Source: Lasioglossum baleicum
Taxonomy: Eukaryota > Arthropoda > Insecta > Hymenoptera > Halictidae
Assembly: GCF_051020765.1 (NCBI RefSeq)
Contig: NC_134946.1
Location: 6,623,239 to 6,687,238 of the forward strand
Reading direction: 5' to 3'
Length of the DNA: 64,000 bases
Positions 53,160 through 64,000 of the stretch are shown in pieces. A program made the translations under genes and the position numbers. A model generated the notes under the pieces. The model was given only the letters and a program-made list of their open reading frames with translations, made no database searches and was not told the origin of the DNA. The first letter of the stretch is position 1. Each line of letters opens with the position of its first letter.

Positions 53160-55800
53160 ATGCAATTAAAATTTAATCGCGTGACCTCGCCCGGATAGCG
53201 GCTTACGCGCTTGTTGCACGGCCCGTACAATTTGCACGATCGACAGGTGGCGATGACTATTTCAAACCTGGCGGGGCGAAGCTGCCGGTGATTGCAAACA
53301 TGGTCACGTTCTTGCTCGCAGCTATATATCAATCCCGAAAGACGTGCTAATCACGACCCGTCCTCGTTCGCGACAACCGCGATCCCGTCGCTCTTCCAGC
53401 TTCCAATTTTCATTCAAATGCGCCAGCTGCGCTCCGTGTCCCGTCCCATCCCGCCCCGAACCGCGGCGTCGCGACGCTGAGGGATGCGAACGCGGCACCG
53501 CGTCGGAATAAAGCTTAATATTTTGACGTTCCGCTGCCGAGCCGCCACGCGTCGCGCCGATGAAACGCGACGGAATGCGTCCGCGGAATACAACCGTTCG
53601 TTCCGTTCCGCGCCACACCGCACCCAGCCGGTAAGCTGACAGGTAATACATATTCTGTTCGCGGTGATTAAATCGAAAGGATCGAGACCGTTCCGGATCG
53701 ATTCGAAAGTTTCTATCGTTTTATACCGAATTTTTAATCCGACCGTACCTACCCCTTCGCTCGGCTGACCATTTTACGCGCCGCTGTTTCCGCTCCGAAG
53801 ACAACCCCCGCCGGCTGTCAGCTATCGAACGATCGGAATACATCAAAGTCAGCTAACCGAGTTTTCAGCTTCGATACGGCTTTCCCGCGATGAAGATAGT
53901 CAAATTGCCGATCGGAAAACTTTCCTAGTAATAGAGTCGATGGAAGCTCGCGAGTTTCATATCGTTCGGATTTTTCGACAGTTGAAATTTTTCGATTTTA
54001 TGCAATCGAGAACCGACTTCGAGCGTCACGGACCTCCGCGGCAGGACGGGGCTACTTGAATTATGATATTTAATTGCAGTATGACAATAGAGTCGTGCGG
54101 AATTCTTCTTGTGAAAATTTCGTTTCCCCATTTCGTTTAAACGTTCCACATTAGTGCTTTTAGGCGGTAGACTCGTTTCAGTCCCCTTGGATCAGAGCGG
54201 GAGGAGCACTCCTCGTTTCACACGCATCTTCGGCTGTAGCCGAAATATGGGCTAAAGCGGTCACACACATGCAGCCTGTGACGTCAGAGGTGGGGATAGG
54301 CAGACCTGATGATAGACTCCTGTTGCCCCTGTGCCGGCTCTTTCATCTCATCTCACCGCGATACGTCTCCTTCTCAAACCGCAATATATCCCAAGGTCGC
54401 ATTCGCTGTTCCGAAATACAGCGTTCCGACGAAACCGCGTGCCAAAAGCCAGAGAATATACTATCCGGGAATCGAACTGTCGGCTGGGAAGCTGCAGAAC
54501 AGTCGGTGTTTCATCAAACCGTTCGATGTTCCGTGACCACGATCCACGAAACAATAGTTGCAGCGACCCAGCAGCGTGGACGATGGAAAAAAGGGGGGGT
54601 CAGCAGCGTGGAAAGCGAAAAAGAAGGAAGACACGGTGTGACGCGGCGACGCGGGACGCTAGGACGTAGAACAGAGACAAGAGGAGAAAAGTCAGAGCGT
54701 ATACGAGAAGTAGCCGGCGACCGGGCCGGAGCATGAATCACGGGGGATACGTATTCAAAGCCAGTCCCGGTCATTCCGAGTGGTCGAAATTCAGAAATTC
54801 AGGAGCAGCCTCGCTATCGAGTCCTGCTGTCTCCCTTCCGCGCGTGGGCGGGCCCTGTATGCCGGTGGTTCCCACTTCCGTTGGTACGGACACATTTGAT
54901 ATACGGGTCGGTGTATGCATCACACGACGGCCGCGGGGCGTATATAGATTACCGAAGGTGCGAGAGAGGCACAATGGAGTGTAATCAACGCCGAGTGCGC
55001 GCGGCACGGAACAGCGTGGCGCGGTACGGAGCGGTGCGGTACGGAGCCGAGCGGAGCGGCTCTTGCTGTCCGCGTTAATATTAAATCGCGGCTCCTGCGG
55101 TTGTCTCGAGTGCTTATCTCGGATCTTCCACCGCCTCTTCGTCATATAGTTGCCGACATCGGTGGCTGTTGATACCCTCTCGTGCTACCAGCTACTAACC
55201 CGAACTCGCCCTATCATGTACCCATACCTACCTTAGCTCGACTCTCCTCCCGACCCTCGTCGCTACACGTCGGTGTCGCAACGAGAAATCTTCGATATTG
55301 CACGTTTGGGACCACCGAGACCCAGACTCGTAGCGCTGCCCGTACGATTTCATCATCGATTCTCCTCCCAACGTCCCTGTCCTTCATTTCGCAAACCCAC
55401 CCCACTGCCGCCTCGTGCCGATGTCCCCTATCCCGTTGGAGACGCGACCGTGTCTACTCTTCGATCTTCCAACGAAGACAACGACTCGACGCGCCGCGCC
55501 GCGACATCCCGATACAATCTGAAGCCTGTGCTTACAGATTATCTGCAACCACTCTCGCAGCCGGAGGATAATCACGGCGGCCATATTGAGCTCACGAGCG
55601 CGTTTAACGAAGTCCACGCGGATGATGATGCTGTCGTGAAACGGCTCGCAGAATGCGGCTTCTTTATTACTCGGGTTTTGACTAACAACGCGGATTTATG
55701 GAGATGGATCGATGGTACTTTGCGGAAAGTGGTTCGAGTGGTAGCGACTTCGTCATTCACGGCTCAAGTGCTATCGTTATGAGAATAATGGGGATCTATC
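53160..55800. other. Large CpG-rich block, possible promoter/5' exon region
   Basis: This is the longest GC- and CpG-rich stretch of the window. It is full of overlapping ORFs on both strands (53322-53651 -, 54269-54736 +, 55273-55782 + and others). The local string cgtatatagatt at 54939 is TATA-like, and short cggagcggt-type direct repeats lie at 55020-55060. ORF 55273-55782 (169 codons +) is the longest, but it shows no motif and has substantial opposing frames. A gene start is plausible but not shown. Confidence 0.3.
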
Positions 55801-55946
55801 GGTGATTTTATAGACTGTAAAGTGATAATTGATGATTATTGAGTGCGTGCTCTGATGGTTGTAACTTTGTCACGTCGTTTGCCAAGGTCGATTTTTACTT
55901 TCCCTGCAGACTCGTGTATTTGGTGTTCCAATTAGTGTATAATAAT

Positions 55947-56148
55947 TTGACTGCGGATTTTGTGCATTTATGACAAGAATCGGTAAGGACAATTTGAATC
56001 AGTGGACATGTTAAAACGATTTTACAGAAATCACCGTATTGGTTGCAGCTTATTCAGGTAATTAAAAGAAGAAAGAAATTTTTATTTCGCTCCTGTGTCT
56101 TGCAATCAATGGTAACATTTTTTATTTTCCATAAAAATCCGCAGTCTA
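55947..56148 (-). mobile_element. GACTGCGGAT-family MITE, reverse copy
   Basis: Begins ttgactgcggattttgtgca and ends attttccataaaaatccgca then gtcta. Inner words tcagtggacatgttaaaac, attggttgcagctta, gctcctgtgtcttgcaatca match 13331. About 200 bp, with good ends. Confidence 0.8.
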
Positions 56149-56394
56149 ATAATAATACATTCCATTGATAGCTACGATTTCCTCCCACTTGTCTGGAAAT
56201 AAGGGAACTCCACGATAGAAAGAAATAAAAAATGTTTCCGCGTTCTTCGCCTTTCAAACCGAACTCAATGCCCTAATCGCTGTACCCTTCAAAAGGTACA
56301 TACTAAGCAATTTATGGTGAAAAATCATTAATTGCAGAGAAGTTTGAATATGTAACGCCTTTAATTCTAACTGTAGGGTTGCAATATCAACAGA

Positions 56395-56590
56395 TAGACA
56401 CTGTAATTGTTTATGCAAAATAAAAATGATCTACATCAATTGGAAGATACAGGAGCCAAGCAAAATGATCATTCTTTCTTCAATAGTTTCAACAAGATGA
56501 AAATAATTTACCGATACTTTTTAAATCCTTTTACTGTTTTAAATTTTATCTACTCATTTTTGTCATAAATGCATTAAATCCGCAATCTAT
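56395..56590 (+). mobile_element. GACTGCGGAT-family MITE, forward copy with eroded left end
   Basis: Left: tagacactgtaattgtttat then gcaaaataaaaatg. Right: actcatttttgtcataaatg then cattaaatccgcaatcta. It lies 246 bp from the reverse copy at 55947-56148, making an inverted pair. Confidence 0.75.
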
Positions 56591-57330
56591 TGTGGTAATA
56601 GGATTGAAACGAAGGATAAATATTTTGGAAGATATTTGAACGACTTAGTAGATGAACATTTCAAGCAACAATTCAGTGAATTTGAGAAAATCAGTTTTAA
56701 ATTTATTATGTATATGTTCTATCAGCCAGAAATCTCCATTTTTTATGTTACTTAAAATGTTTATCCACTAAGCTTTCCATGTAGCAAATACAATAAAGAT
56801 TAAATAGATAAAAGTATTGTTTGACTGTTTCCCATTCATCACTCTTAAAAAATTTGCAATTGACACAAGTTGGTCGATAAAGAGAATTATGTTAATATAA
56901 TTTTGAAACATTAATAACATCGTTAAATAATGTACTTATTAAGTAAAGCAATGTCCAATAAAAATATATTCACAAATATCTCTTACAATTACATTTCCAT
57001 TTATAAAAAAATGAGTAGAAACAAACCGGTGAAAACGTTTAAAGGACGATTCAAAAAAGAAAGAACCGTCTATGCAGCTTGTGTATCTTGTAATTAATAG
57101 ACACAATTTGAGCATAATAATCCGCAGTGAAGTAATTACCTTTTTACAAGTTCTACAAGATCGATAATAAGCTTTACTATAGATTGATAACATTTATACT
57201 GCTGCACTTCGAAAAAGCCCCGCAAATTCCCTGATATAATAGTAGTCATTCAAGCCGGGTTGTCTTTCAGCCAATTGGCGGGTCGCAGAGCATGGGCTTC
57301 TTTAATCAGCACGTTAATTACGGCACGCTG
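56591..57330. other. No gene; decayed GACTGCGGAT-family copy at 57040-57133
   Basis: Positions 57040-57133 (gattcaaaaaagaaagaacc, cttgtgtatcttgtaattaa, gcataataatccgcagtg) correspond to the right half of a reverse-orientation copy. ORF 56939-57193 (-) runs through it and is not supported. The remainder is AT-rich. Confidence 0.45.
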
Positions 57331-57336
57331 AATAAT

Positions 57337-57893
57337 ACGGTTACTCGAACTAATATTCGGACGCTCCGGATTTGAACATTTTTGGAAAGCCAGAGCAATT
57401 AATTTACTACAGGATGTGAAAAGAAATTTCTTCAAAAATTGCAATTGATCGGAATTGTAGAAAAAATACTAAAAGTTGTATAGGGCCTATATTGAAACTT
57501 TAAAATATACGTTTTGTAGATCTGTGCCCATTAAACATATTCTGAAATTTTCGTCAAAATCGGTCGCCGTTGCAATAAGCTACAAACGTTTAAAGATGGT
57601 AAAAATTGCAGATTTTCACGTTTTTCGGCCGATATTGACACAGAACCTACAAAAAGTACTTTTTTAAATTTTCAATATAGGCCCACATAAAAAAGTTGTA
57701 AAATGCAACTGTTAGCATTTTTTTTCTACAATTCCGATCGATTGCTATTTTTGAAAAAAATTTCTTTTCACATCCTGTAGTAAACTGATTGCTCTAACTT
57801 CCCAAAAAAAGTTCAAATCATAGAGTATACAATATTAAAAAAAGTTATCGTCTTTTTTAGAGCGACCGAATATTAATTCGAGTAACTCTATGT
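57337..57893. mobile_element. Inverted-repeat element with internal TACAGGATGTGAAA repeats
   Basis: Outer arms: gttactcgaactaatattcg then gacgctc at 57341 against gagcgaccgaatattaattc gagtaac at 57859-57886. Inner arms: ctacaggatgtgaaaagaaa then tttcttcaaaaattgcaatt gatcggaattgtaga at 57409 against the complement at 57721-57780. The centre contains aaatatacgttttgtagatc, shared with 59900-59925. A one-arm relative is at 29220-29410. Whether the true end is the TACAGG repeat (57408-57779, with TA) or the outer pair is unclear. Confidence 0.65.
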
Positions 57894-59674
57894 CGAATCA
57901 CAATTAAATTTTGTAATGCTGCATAATATCGCTCGTATGTATATCAAATATCACTGGTTGCGCTCGTGTATTGTTGTAATATCTTGACGATATTTATCGC
58001 TGAAAATATACGGGAACGCGACGCGCTAATAATTCGAAATCGATAGGCGTTAACGTGATATTACGTAAAGTGGTAAACGATGAATGCTCGCGCGGACTTA
58101 AATTGCGTGCTTTCAGTATCATGTAAACGATGACAAGTAGGCCATTCGAGAGGCTTTTCCCTTTTTTCTCTCTCTCTCTCTCCCTCTCTCGCCCTTGTCT
58201 CTCTTCCAATTTCTCTCTCGCCCTCTCCCTTTGCCGTGTAACCCAGCTGACGACACGGCGACAGCGCGAGAGACTCGAATGAATTTTCGCTACATGAATA
58301 TAGTGGCTTAACCTAGATGCCGCGGGAATAGTCGTGTTTCGGCTTTCAAAAGGATGGACTTGAGGTTGCATGGACTTCGCCAGTGGGCTTGATTAATAGA
58401 CCGAGTTACTCGACCAACTTGCTCAACTATTTCCCCCTATTTATACGCCCGTACCAAATTCTAAAGTAAATAAAAATGGGGATTCGTTACCGGATAAATA
58501 AAAATTCATTTTATCCCTTATTAATAGTCTCTTTTCACGTTCAAAACAACATAACAATATTCTTGAATTTTTTATATATTTCATTGTTTTATATTTCACT
58601 CATTTAGAAAATAAGTCTGGTTCTGATATTTGAAAGTTGAAATTGTAGTATAATTCTGTTGGTATTTGAAATATTTTTGCTTTCTTTTTCTCTGAAACGT
58701 ATTTGATGTATATTCCTTTGTGATAACAGGATTAAGTTTATTCAGATTTCATGAAAAATTTCTCAAGGAAATGTTTATACTTGTCAGAGATTATTGTTTT
58801 ACAACGATTAGAGAAGGTCCATTTGCGAGAAGTAATTAAATTGATTTATTCATGGTATTTCGCGTATCTGGAGTCTGTAGAATGTCGTTTCGTTCGGAAC
58901 CATTGAAACGTTAACATACAAATTGTACTCTTGCGTTCCCTCGTGTGAAAGACCGTACGCGCTTTTATACCCGGGCACCCTATCCAGGTTCTTTATGATG
59001 TCCTAAAAGGCGACGATTACAAAATCGAAATCGTAAAATTTTTACGGGAAAACCGTGGCGTAACTTATAACGTAACGCGGTAACTGCCGCGTTAAAACTT
59101 CGAACGGCGGCGTACAAAGAATAACTAAAGATAGTGTCCAGGTAACGGTGAAATTTCGTTTAATATCCGCTTTGTGTCCGTCGCTTTTACAAATGTGTCT
59201 CCCTTTTCTTGCAGCGTCGCGTCGCGTCGCCGAGTAATTATCTCGGAAAAACCTGTTCGATTTTATCAACGTTCGCAGCCAAATCGAGCGTTCGCGACAG
59301 TCCTATCCGTATTCATTGCCGAAGGATCGTGGAAGGAACAGCCGAGTTATAGCGGATACCGTCAGTTTTCGTTATCTGTGAAAGATAACCGGCGCCGTTA
59401 AAGGAAAGGAGACGATCCATTCGGAGGGGGAAGAAAATTTAATTTCTCTTGATGCGGCTCACCGCTCTTCTCAAGCCTTCGAAATATCTTAACCCGGGAT
59501 CTATCGATCTCCATCGTGTTAAACTCTTACCAGTGGATATACCCTGTCGGCATCGAGTATACCATGATTTCAAGTTTACGGATATAATCAAACATGGGCC
59601 AAACAAAAGTTGTTACAGATTCAAATTGAAAATATGCAGGTTGTTTCATAAATTACACACAACTAAAAAACGAC
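57894..59674. other. No gene seen; pyrimidine tract
   Basis: A (CT)n-rich tract lies at 58166-58230. CpG-rich DNA at 58900-59440 holds short basic ORFs on both strands (59042-59269 -, 59174-59401 +). ORF 59449-59715 runs into the Tc1-like MITE end at 59675 and is not supported. Confidence 0.3.
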
Positions 59675-59960
59675 TACAGCGAGCGTGGAAAGTATTCGTA
59701 CGCCCTTTAAAATAGAATGACTTTTTTACAAATTGTACCAAACGACCTGATTGTTTATAATCAATTAGAAGCATTGGTTTACGAAATGATATGCAAAAAA
59801 GATTTGCCATATAATTATAATTTACAAGGTTACATGCAAAAATAGAAAAGGCCTTTTTTTAAAAATCATTTATTTGGGCCCTCAATGAAAATTTAAAATA
59901 TACGTTTTGTCGATCTATGTTAGTTATACACAACCTGAAAATTTCACACGCATCGAAAGA
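59675..59960 (+). mobile_element. Tc1-like MITE left part
   Basis: Begins TACAGCGAGCGTGGAAAGTA then ttcgtacgccctttaaaata, as at 40477. It continues with gaagcattggtttac, gcaaaaaagattt, aaggttacatgcaaaaata, gggccctcaatgaaaattta and aaatatacgttttgtcgatc. No right end was found. Confidence 0.6.
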
Positions 59961-61410
59961 TGTACGATTCTATGGATTTTAAGCAGACACTGATCAAAAG
60001 TCGTGTAAAACTACGATTCTCACGTATTTAACATATTTGCATTTTAAGACTATAAATTAATCTATTAGCGAGCAAAGAATTCAGAGAAATTTTCCAATGC
60101 TTTTAGAGGAACGCTAACAAGTTATTGAAAGAAATACAGTAAACCACAAGGGTTAAATGCCCCGCCATCTGTAACCAGAATTTCATACATTTTGGACGAA
60201 GCTGAAAATTTGAATTTAGTCCGGGTGTTTTCGATTGTGACACTGTCGGTCGGCTCGCATAATGCGATTGTACCGCAGTTTTTCCTGGCGCGAGCAGAAT
60301 TCGAATTTAATCAACTCAACAAGTGTTAAGTGGTAGGAGCAGAGTGGCCGCAGGCAAGATTTCGTCTGTCCCGGGAGAGTATTTTCCCGTTTCGTGGAAG
60401 GAAGAGTCGCCATTGGCTGCAGGTGGCATGTATTTTCGAGTTTGTCCTCCCGTTTCTCGGGTCGCGGACAGGTTTCTCGGCGCGCAAGAGTCCGTCGAAG
60501 GGAAGAAGGTGATCCGGATTCTAACAAAACCAATTTAAGAAATCCCTGTCCACGTAAACCCTATCCCGGCCGGCGCCTCTCTCTCTCTCTCCCTCTCGTC
60601 TCCCTGCTAGAACACCGTGCGTTTCCGTACGAGAACGGGGACGGTCGTTAAGTGCAAGGATCACGTACTTCTTTGATAAAGTTCTGAGTCGTTTCTCTCG
60701 TTTCGAGCCGGACTTCTTATCCTGTCCAAGGAAAACTGCGACGCCGCACGTGTACCCACTTACGGCTGGTGCTGCCTCTCACAGAAAACGTGCGCCCCTT
60801 CCAGTTCTCTTTTTTTCTTCTCTCTCCCTTCATTGGCACGCTTACAAAGCCACATTCAACTTTTCTCAGAAGGAAGCCCCGCCCAGAGTTTCTCTAGGTC
60901 GAGCTACCTTTTGGATTTCGAATTTAATGCGAACTGTCTAATGAAATTCGTGGACGGGGTAGGGGAGAGTTGGCCAGGGGTCGGCAAGAACTGAAAAGCT
61001 TTCAGAAGTTACCCTAGGTTAAATGGCTTCTTCTTTTGAATGTTACCGGGCTCTTTGAGGCAGAGAAAACGAGACCGAGTGGCCTCGAACCGCTCGGAAG
61101 AAACGCGAAGACCCGTTTAAAACAATAATCGTTCACAACAACAAACACGCTGTTGTTTGTTTGTTTTGAAACGAGAAAGGCGACTCTCTCGACGTAGAAT
61201 AACAGGATGTTCGTTTAAGTCAAAAAACAGTATTTTATTCATTGTTGCCTAATCCGCTGCTCTACAATATTGAGTTCGACTCGTGATGGAAATTCTGAAC
61301 AGAGGCTAATCGATATTTCTGCTATTAGCTTTCACTAAACCGAAATTGAATTCTATTTTGTTGTAGTCGATATTTAGCCTTTGGAGAGAATATAGGCATG
61401 CAATAAACAC
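59961..61410. other. No gene seen; CpG-rich 60200-60950
   Basis: GC-rich with a (CT)n tract at 60576-60598. Overlapping ORFs on both strands at 60216-60651 and ORF 60750-60941 show no motif. Possible promoter island only. Confidence 0.3.
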
Positions 61411-61560
61411 AGGGTCCTCCATTAAGAAGTGTTATTTTAAATTATAAAAATCCTGTTTCTGTTGGCAAATTTTTAGAATTTTTCACAATTTTACAACTAT
61501 AATATTCACAAGTAAAAAATAGCGCACATTTTAACGTGACACCTCTTAATGGAAGACCCT
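61411..61560. mobile_element. 150-bp MITE with AGGGTCCTCCATTAAG ends
   Basis: The left end agggtcctccattaagaagt then gtta and right end tgacacctcttaatggaaga then ccct are complementary over 24 bp with four mismatches. The interior is AT-rich. The target duplication is unclear. Confidence 0.75.
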
Positions 61561-61922
61561 TTATAAACTTTGTTTTTCTAGAAAATTCTGAAGGTTGACA
61601 AACTTCGAATCGCTATAACCACAAAATAAATAGCAATGCAAGGGGTTAAGTAAAGTAAAAATGCAGCACGTTTAAGGAACTGACTTCAAAAGTCTTGGAA
61701 ATAATTCGAAATAGAACGTAAATTGTTTTATCAGTATGTGAGATGTACACATGATATATTTTAATAGATTAATCAGTATGTGATACTAAAAATTAGTAAT
61801 TTATCATAGTCATCATCCTGCACAACTTGTTTCAGTTTCTCGAAAGGTGTATCCCAGGATTCATAAGAAAACTTTCCTGTTGCCAATTCAGCAAGAAATA
61901 TAAACGTTTATCAGTAACTTCT
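61561..61922. other. No gene seen
   Basis: Unique AT-rich DNA between two MITEs. No feature was recognised. Confidence 0.3.
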
Positions 61923-62143
61923 TTAACACTAAACCTACCACTGCCGGTCAAACGGCCGGTTTCATATTTTTCATTTCATAATTATTGAAATTATGAAGTT
62001 GCTTACGTGGAAATTGATTCGATAAAATTCTGTATCCAAGCACATGCTGTTGTAAAAAATTGCAGAAAATCTAAATAAACAGAGCCTCGTCATTTTTTCA
62101 AACTAAAACATGTTAATCGCTTTTCGTGTAGGTTTAGTGTTAA
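61923..62143. mobile_element. piggyBac-like MITE with intact TTAA ends
   Basis: TTAACACTAAACCTACCACT at the left and gtaggtttagtgTTAA at the right. A small internal palindrome ccggtcaaacggccgg follows the left terminus. TTAA is retained on both sides. It shares its termini with 43474-43659, which lies inside another MITE. Confidence 0.85.
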
Positions 62144-62859
62144 AACTACCAGAAAATTTCTCAGCTGACAACCAAAACGCAATTTCATATTCCTTGCTGA
62201 GAAGTATAACATTTGAATGCGCTATTTAGTCTCGTGAAATGTTGCACAAGCCATGAAAAATAGATGGCAGACGAACTTCCAGCAAACGCCACAGTAAATT
62301 TTGTCCGTTTATAATATCGCGGATGTTTCCTACCCAATAATTTCATCCGTACTTCTCGCTGTCACAGGCAGCAGTGCGTGCATCGGTCGGTTCGTTGTTC
62401 GTCTATGGATATGGTATCCATATGTCACTAATCCTGGTTTATGGTGGGACCACAGACCCATGAATCGTGGTCATCCGTTCCTGGAAATCTTCGTGAGAAT
62501 TACACCCAAAAGTCTTTTACTAGGCTCACCTAGGGTAGGATGTTTAGTTACTAAAAAGAAGTGGCACACAATAGATTGAATATGGTCAATGTTGGAAAGA
62601 ATATTGTGCCAACATAAGCTGTACGAGAGATTCAACTGTAGCGATATCGGTAAAAATAATCATTAAATAGATTTACCGATTAATTATTCATAAGACAGTT
62701 GCATACAGTAGACTCCCATATAACGCAATGAAACAATTGTTTAGAATTACTGTGTATCTATATCTTCTATGGCAGTAAGTGGCAGTCGTCTGAAGCAATG
62801 TTTTGTACATGTATTGTACATTTTTACTGCAACATACAATACATTGTATACGGTCTTTT
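62144..62859. other. No gene seen
   Basis: ORF 62301-62579 (+, 92 codons) is open but has no recognised motif and modest length. A short palindrome surrounds aatgatt/taattattc at 62658-62690. Confidence 0.3.
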
Positions 62860-63426
62860 TAACACTAGAACTAGCAACAGTTAAGACGAAGCTATTTCTA
62901 CCAAAACCAGCCAAAATGACTGGTCCTTAAAAAATCCGTATAATAATAGAAAATTTTTATATTTATTGATTTATTACTATCTTACAAAAGGAATATGGGG
63001 ACGAATAAGTCTTTGAAAATATTATGTAGTGGTAAACCCTTCTTTTATTTTTTCTTAACTGATTCGGTCTGCGCCAATTTCATTTTTACCTTATTTGTTA
63101 TTTATGTATATTTGTGAATTCAAAATATTTTCCGACTAACTTTCCGAGGACTCCTGAACACTTTTTTGGTCTATAATCTCCTTATCACTATTATCCACTA
63201 GTACTAGTCAAAATGACTAGTATTCGTATAAGTAACCATGGTACAAAATTATTTTGATTCTGAATAAATTAAACAGAAATAAAATTCATTATATTACACC
63301 TTTAGTTATCGCTGCAAAAGTCATCACGTCATCGCGGAAAGGAAATGTCACATGAAGTAAGCATTTTAAAATGAATTTGTAAAAACAATCATTTTGACTA
63401 GTGTGGTATGGTTCTGGTCGTGTTAT
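62860..63426 (-). pseudogene. piggyBac-like element with decayed transposase N-terminus
   Basis: The left end tTTAACACTAGAACTAGCAA then cagttaagacgaagctattt is matched at the right by a decayed cattttgactagtgtggtat then ggttctggtcgtgtta. On the minus strand short decayed frames resemble the acidic N-terminal region seen at 22340-22694, with extra stops. Sequence from 62876 to 63190 aligns with 22225-22580 throughout. The DDE core is absent. ORF 63289-63528 (-) crosses the right end and is not supported. Confidence 0.65.
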
Positions 63427-64000
63427 ACGTTTTATATATTCGTTGTATGTTTTTATGTACGGTAGTGGAAAATTGATTACATATCGTTCGAATATTATTT
63501 GCATCGTCGTGTTGTTAATATTAATCACAACAAATATTTATTGCGGAAATGTGTAATATACTATTTCATTGAAAATAAATTGGATATGAATCATGTGTTC
63601 GATCATACTGTTGCGAACATTATGCATGCTACATAAATTTGAGAGTGATATTTGATAAATATTCCACTGCCGCACACATGACCGTCGTTATTGTCGTTTT
63701 TTTATGTCTTCGACTGTGAGACCTGAACACTGTGTAAAATTTTAGAATATGAGTTACTGGGTCACACTTCACATTTACATACCGGTTCAAAATAATTTTA
63801 TATATCAACAATTTATTTCTTATTATCAATCTTAACCCCATGCATTTTAACGAGTCAGACTCGTCATGAAGATTCAACAAAGTGTAACAAATATGAATGT
63901 TACTCGTTTCTTTTTAGATGAAATAAAATTTGATACGTTTATAATAAATATCTAAGCATCAAAATAAATGTAGCCATACAAAAAATATAAATTTTCTTTT
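63427..64000. other. No gene seen; AT-rich window end
   Basis: ORF 63629-63880 (-) has no recognised motif. No repeat or RNA gene was identified before the window ends. Confidence 0.3.

Noticed and set aside
55273..55782. 169-codon ORF on the plus strand
   Set aside because: Longest plus-strand frame of the CpG block but no recognised motif, overlapping minus frames and no splice or start context; left as part of the CpG-rich block.

Overview
This is a 64 kb piece of eukaryotic nuclear DNA. It is AT-rich but CpG is not depleted, it has no bacterial gene layout, and it carries arthropod-type transposons (BEL/Pao, mariner, piggyBac-like, hAT, and the arthropod TTGCCCGCGGCTTCGC repeat). I infer an insect, most likely a hymenopteran such as an ant or bee. 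No conserved multi-exon host gene can be supported by reading, so the window looks intergenic or deep-intronic. Several 0.5-2.5 kb CpG-rich patches (about 9.9-11.25, 14.05-14.99, 24.6-25.3, 30.4-31.3, 41.25-41.6, 44.6-45.4, 53.1-55.8 and 60.2-60.95 kb) could hold promoters or first exons. Two have TATA-like boxes (25181 and 41411).

Most of the structure is mobile DNA. From the left: a diverged tandem duplication (0.19-0.45 kb); a palindromic MITE (1186-1545); an internally deleted IS630-Tc1-mariner transposon (1584-2893) carrying a second MITE; a hAT-like element with 7/8-matching flanks (8684-9547); a hAT-like element with a perfect 8-bp target duplication (11337-11944); and a four-element nest at 15056-16624. 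Next come the 3' end of a BEL/Pao retrotransposon (19200-19937) interrupted by a short Penelope-like insertion with an intact 157-codon ORF (19953-20566), piggyBac remnants (22.2-22.7 kb), a deleted mariner (25516-25756), a TTAA-MITE inserted into another TTAA-MITE (25788-26104), and a 483-bp tandem duplication (27636-28601).

The right half holds a hAT-like element with an internal 71-bp tandem array (31559-32483), a GC-rich palindrome (36810-37429), a second Penelope-like terminal-repeat insertion (39640-39858), a mariner micro-palindrome (40751-40830), a roughly 320-bp near-perfect hairpin (42383-42705), a three-layer nest (43449-44200), a 5'-inverted LINE (45608-46510), an 8-copy 130-142-bp array (51467-52627), and piggyBac-like MITEs near the right end. 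One MITE family, with ends reading TAGACTGCGGAT and A-rich inner sequence, recurs at least 17 times in both orientations.

The only reading frames that look worth following as protein are the 157-codon Penelope-like ORF (20025-20498 +), an unidentified 132-codon ORF (52699-53097 -) that may be host or an endogenized foreign sequence, and a weak single-membrane-segment ORF (49567-49923 -). The strongest leads are the two inverted-terminal-repeat insertions with 12-15-bp target duplications and a one-sided extension (34 bp in one copy), the layered nests that give relative insertion ages, the long hairpin, and the 52.7-53.1 kb ORF.
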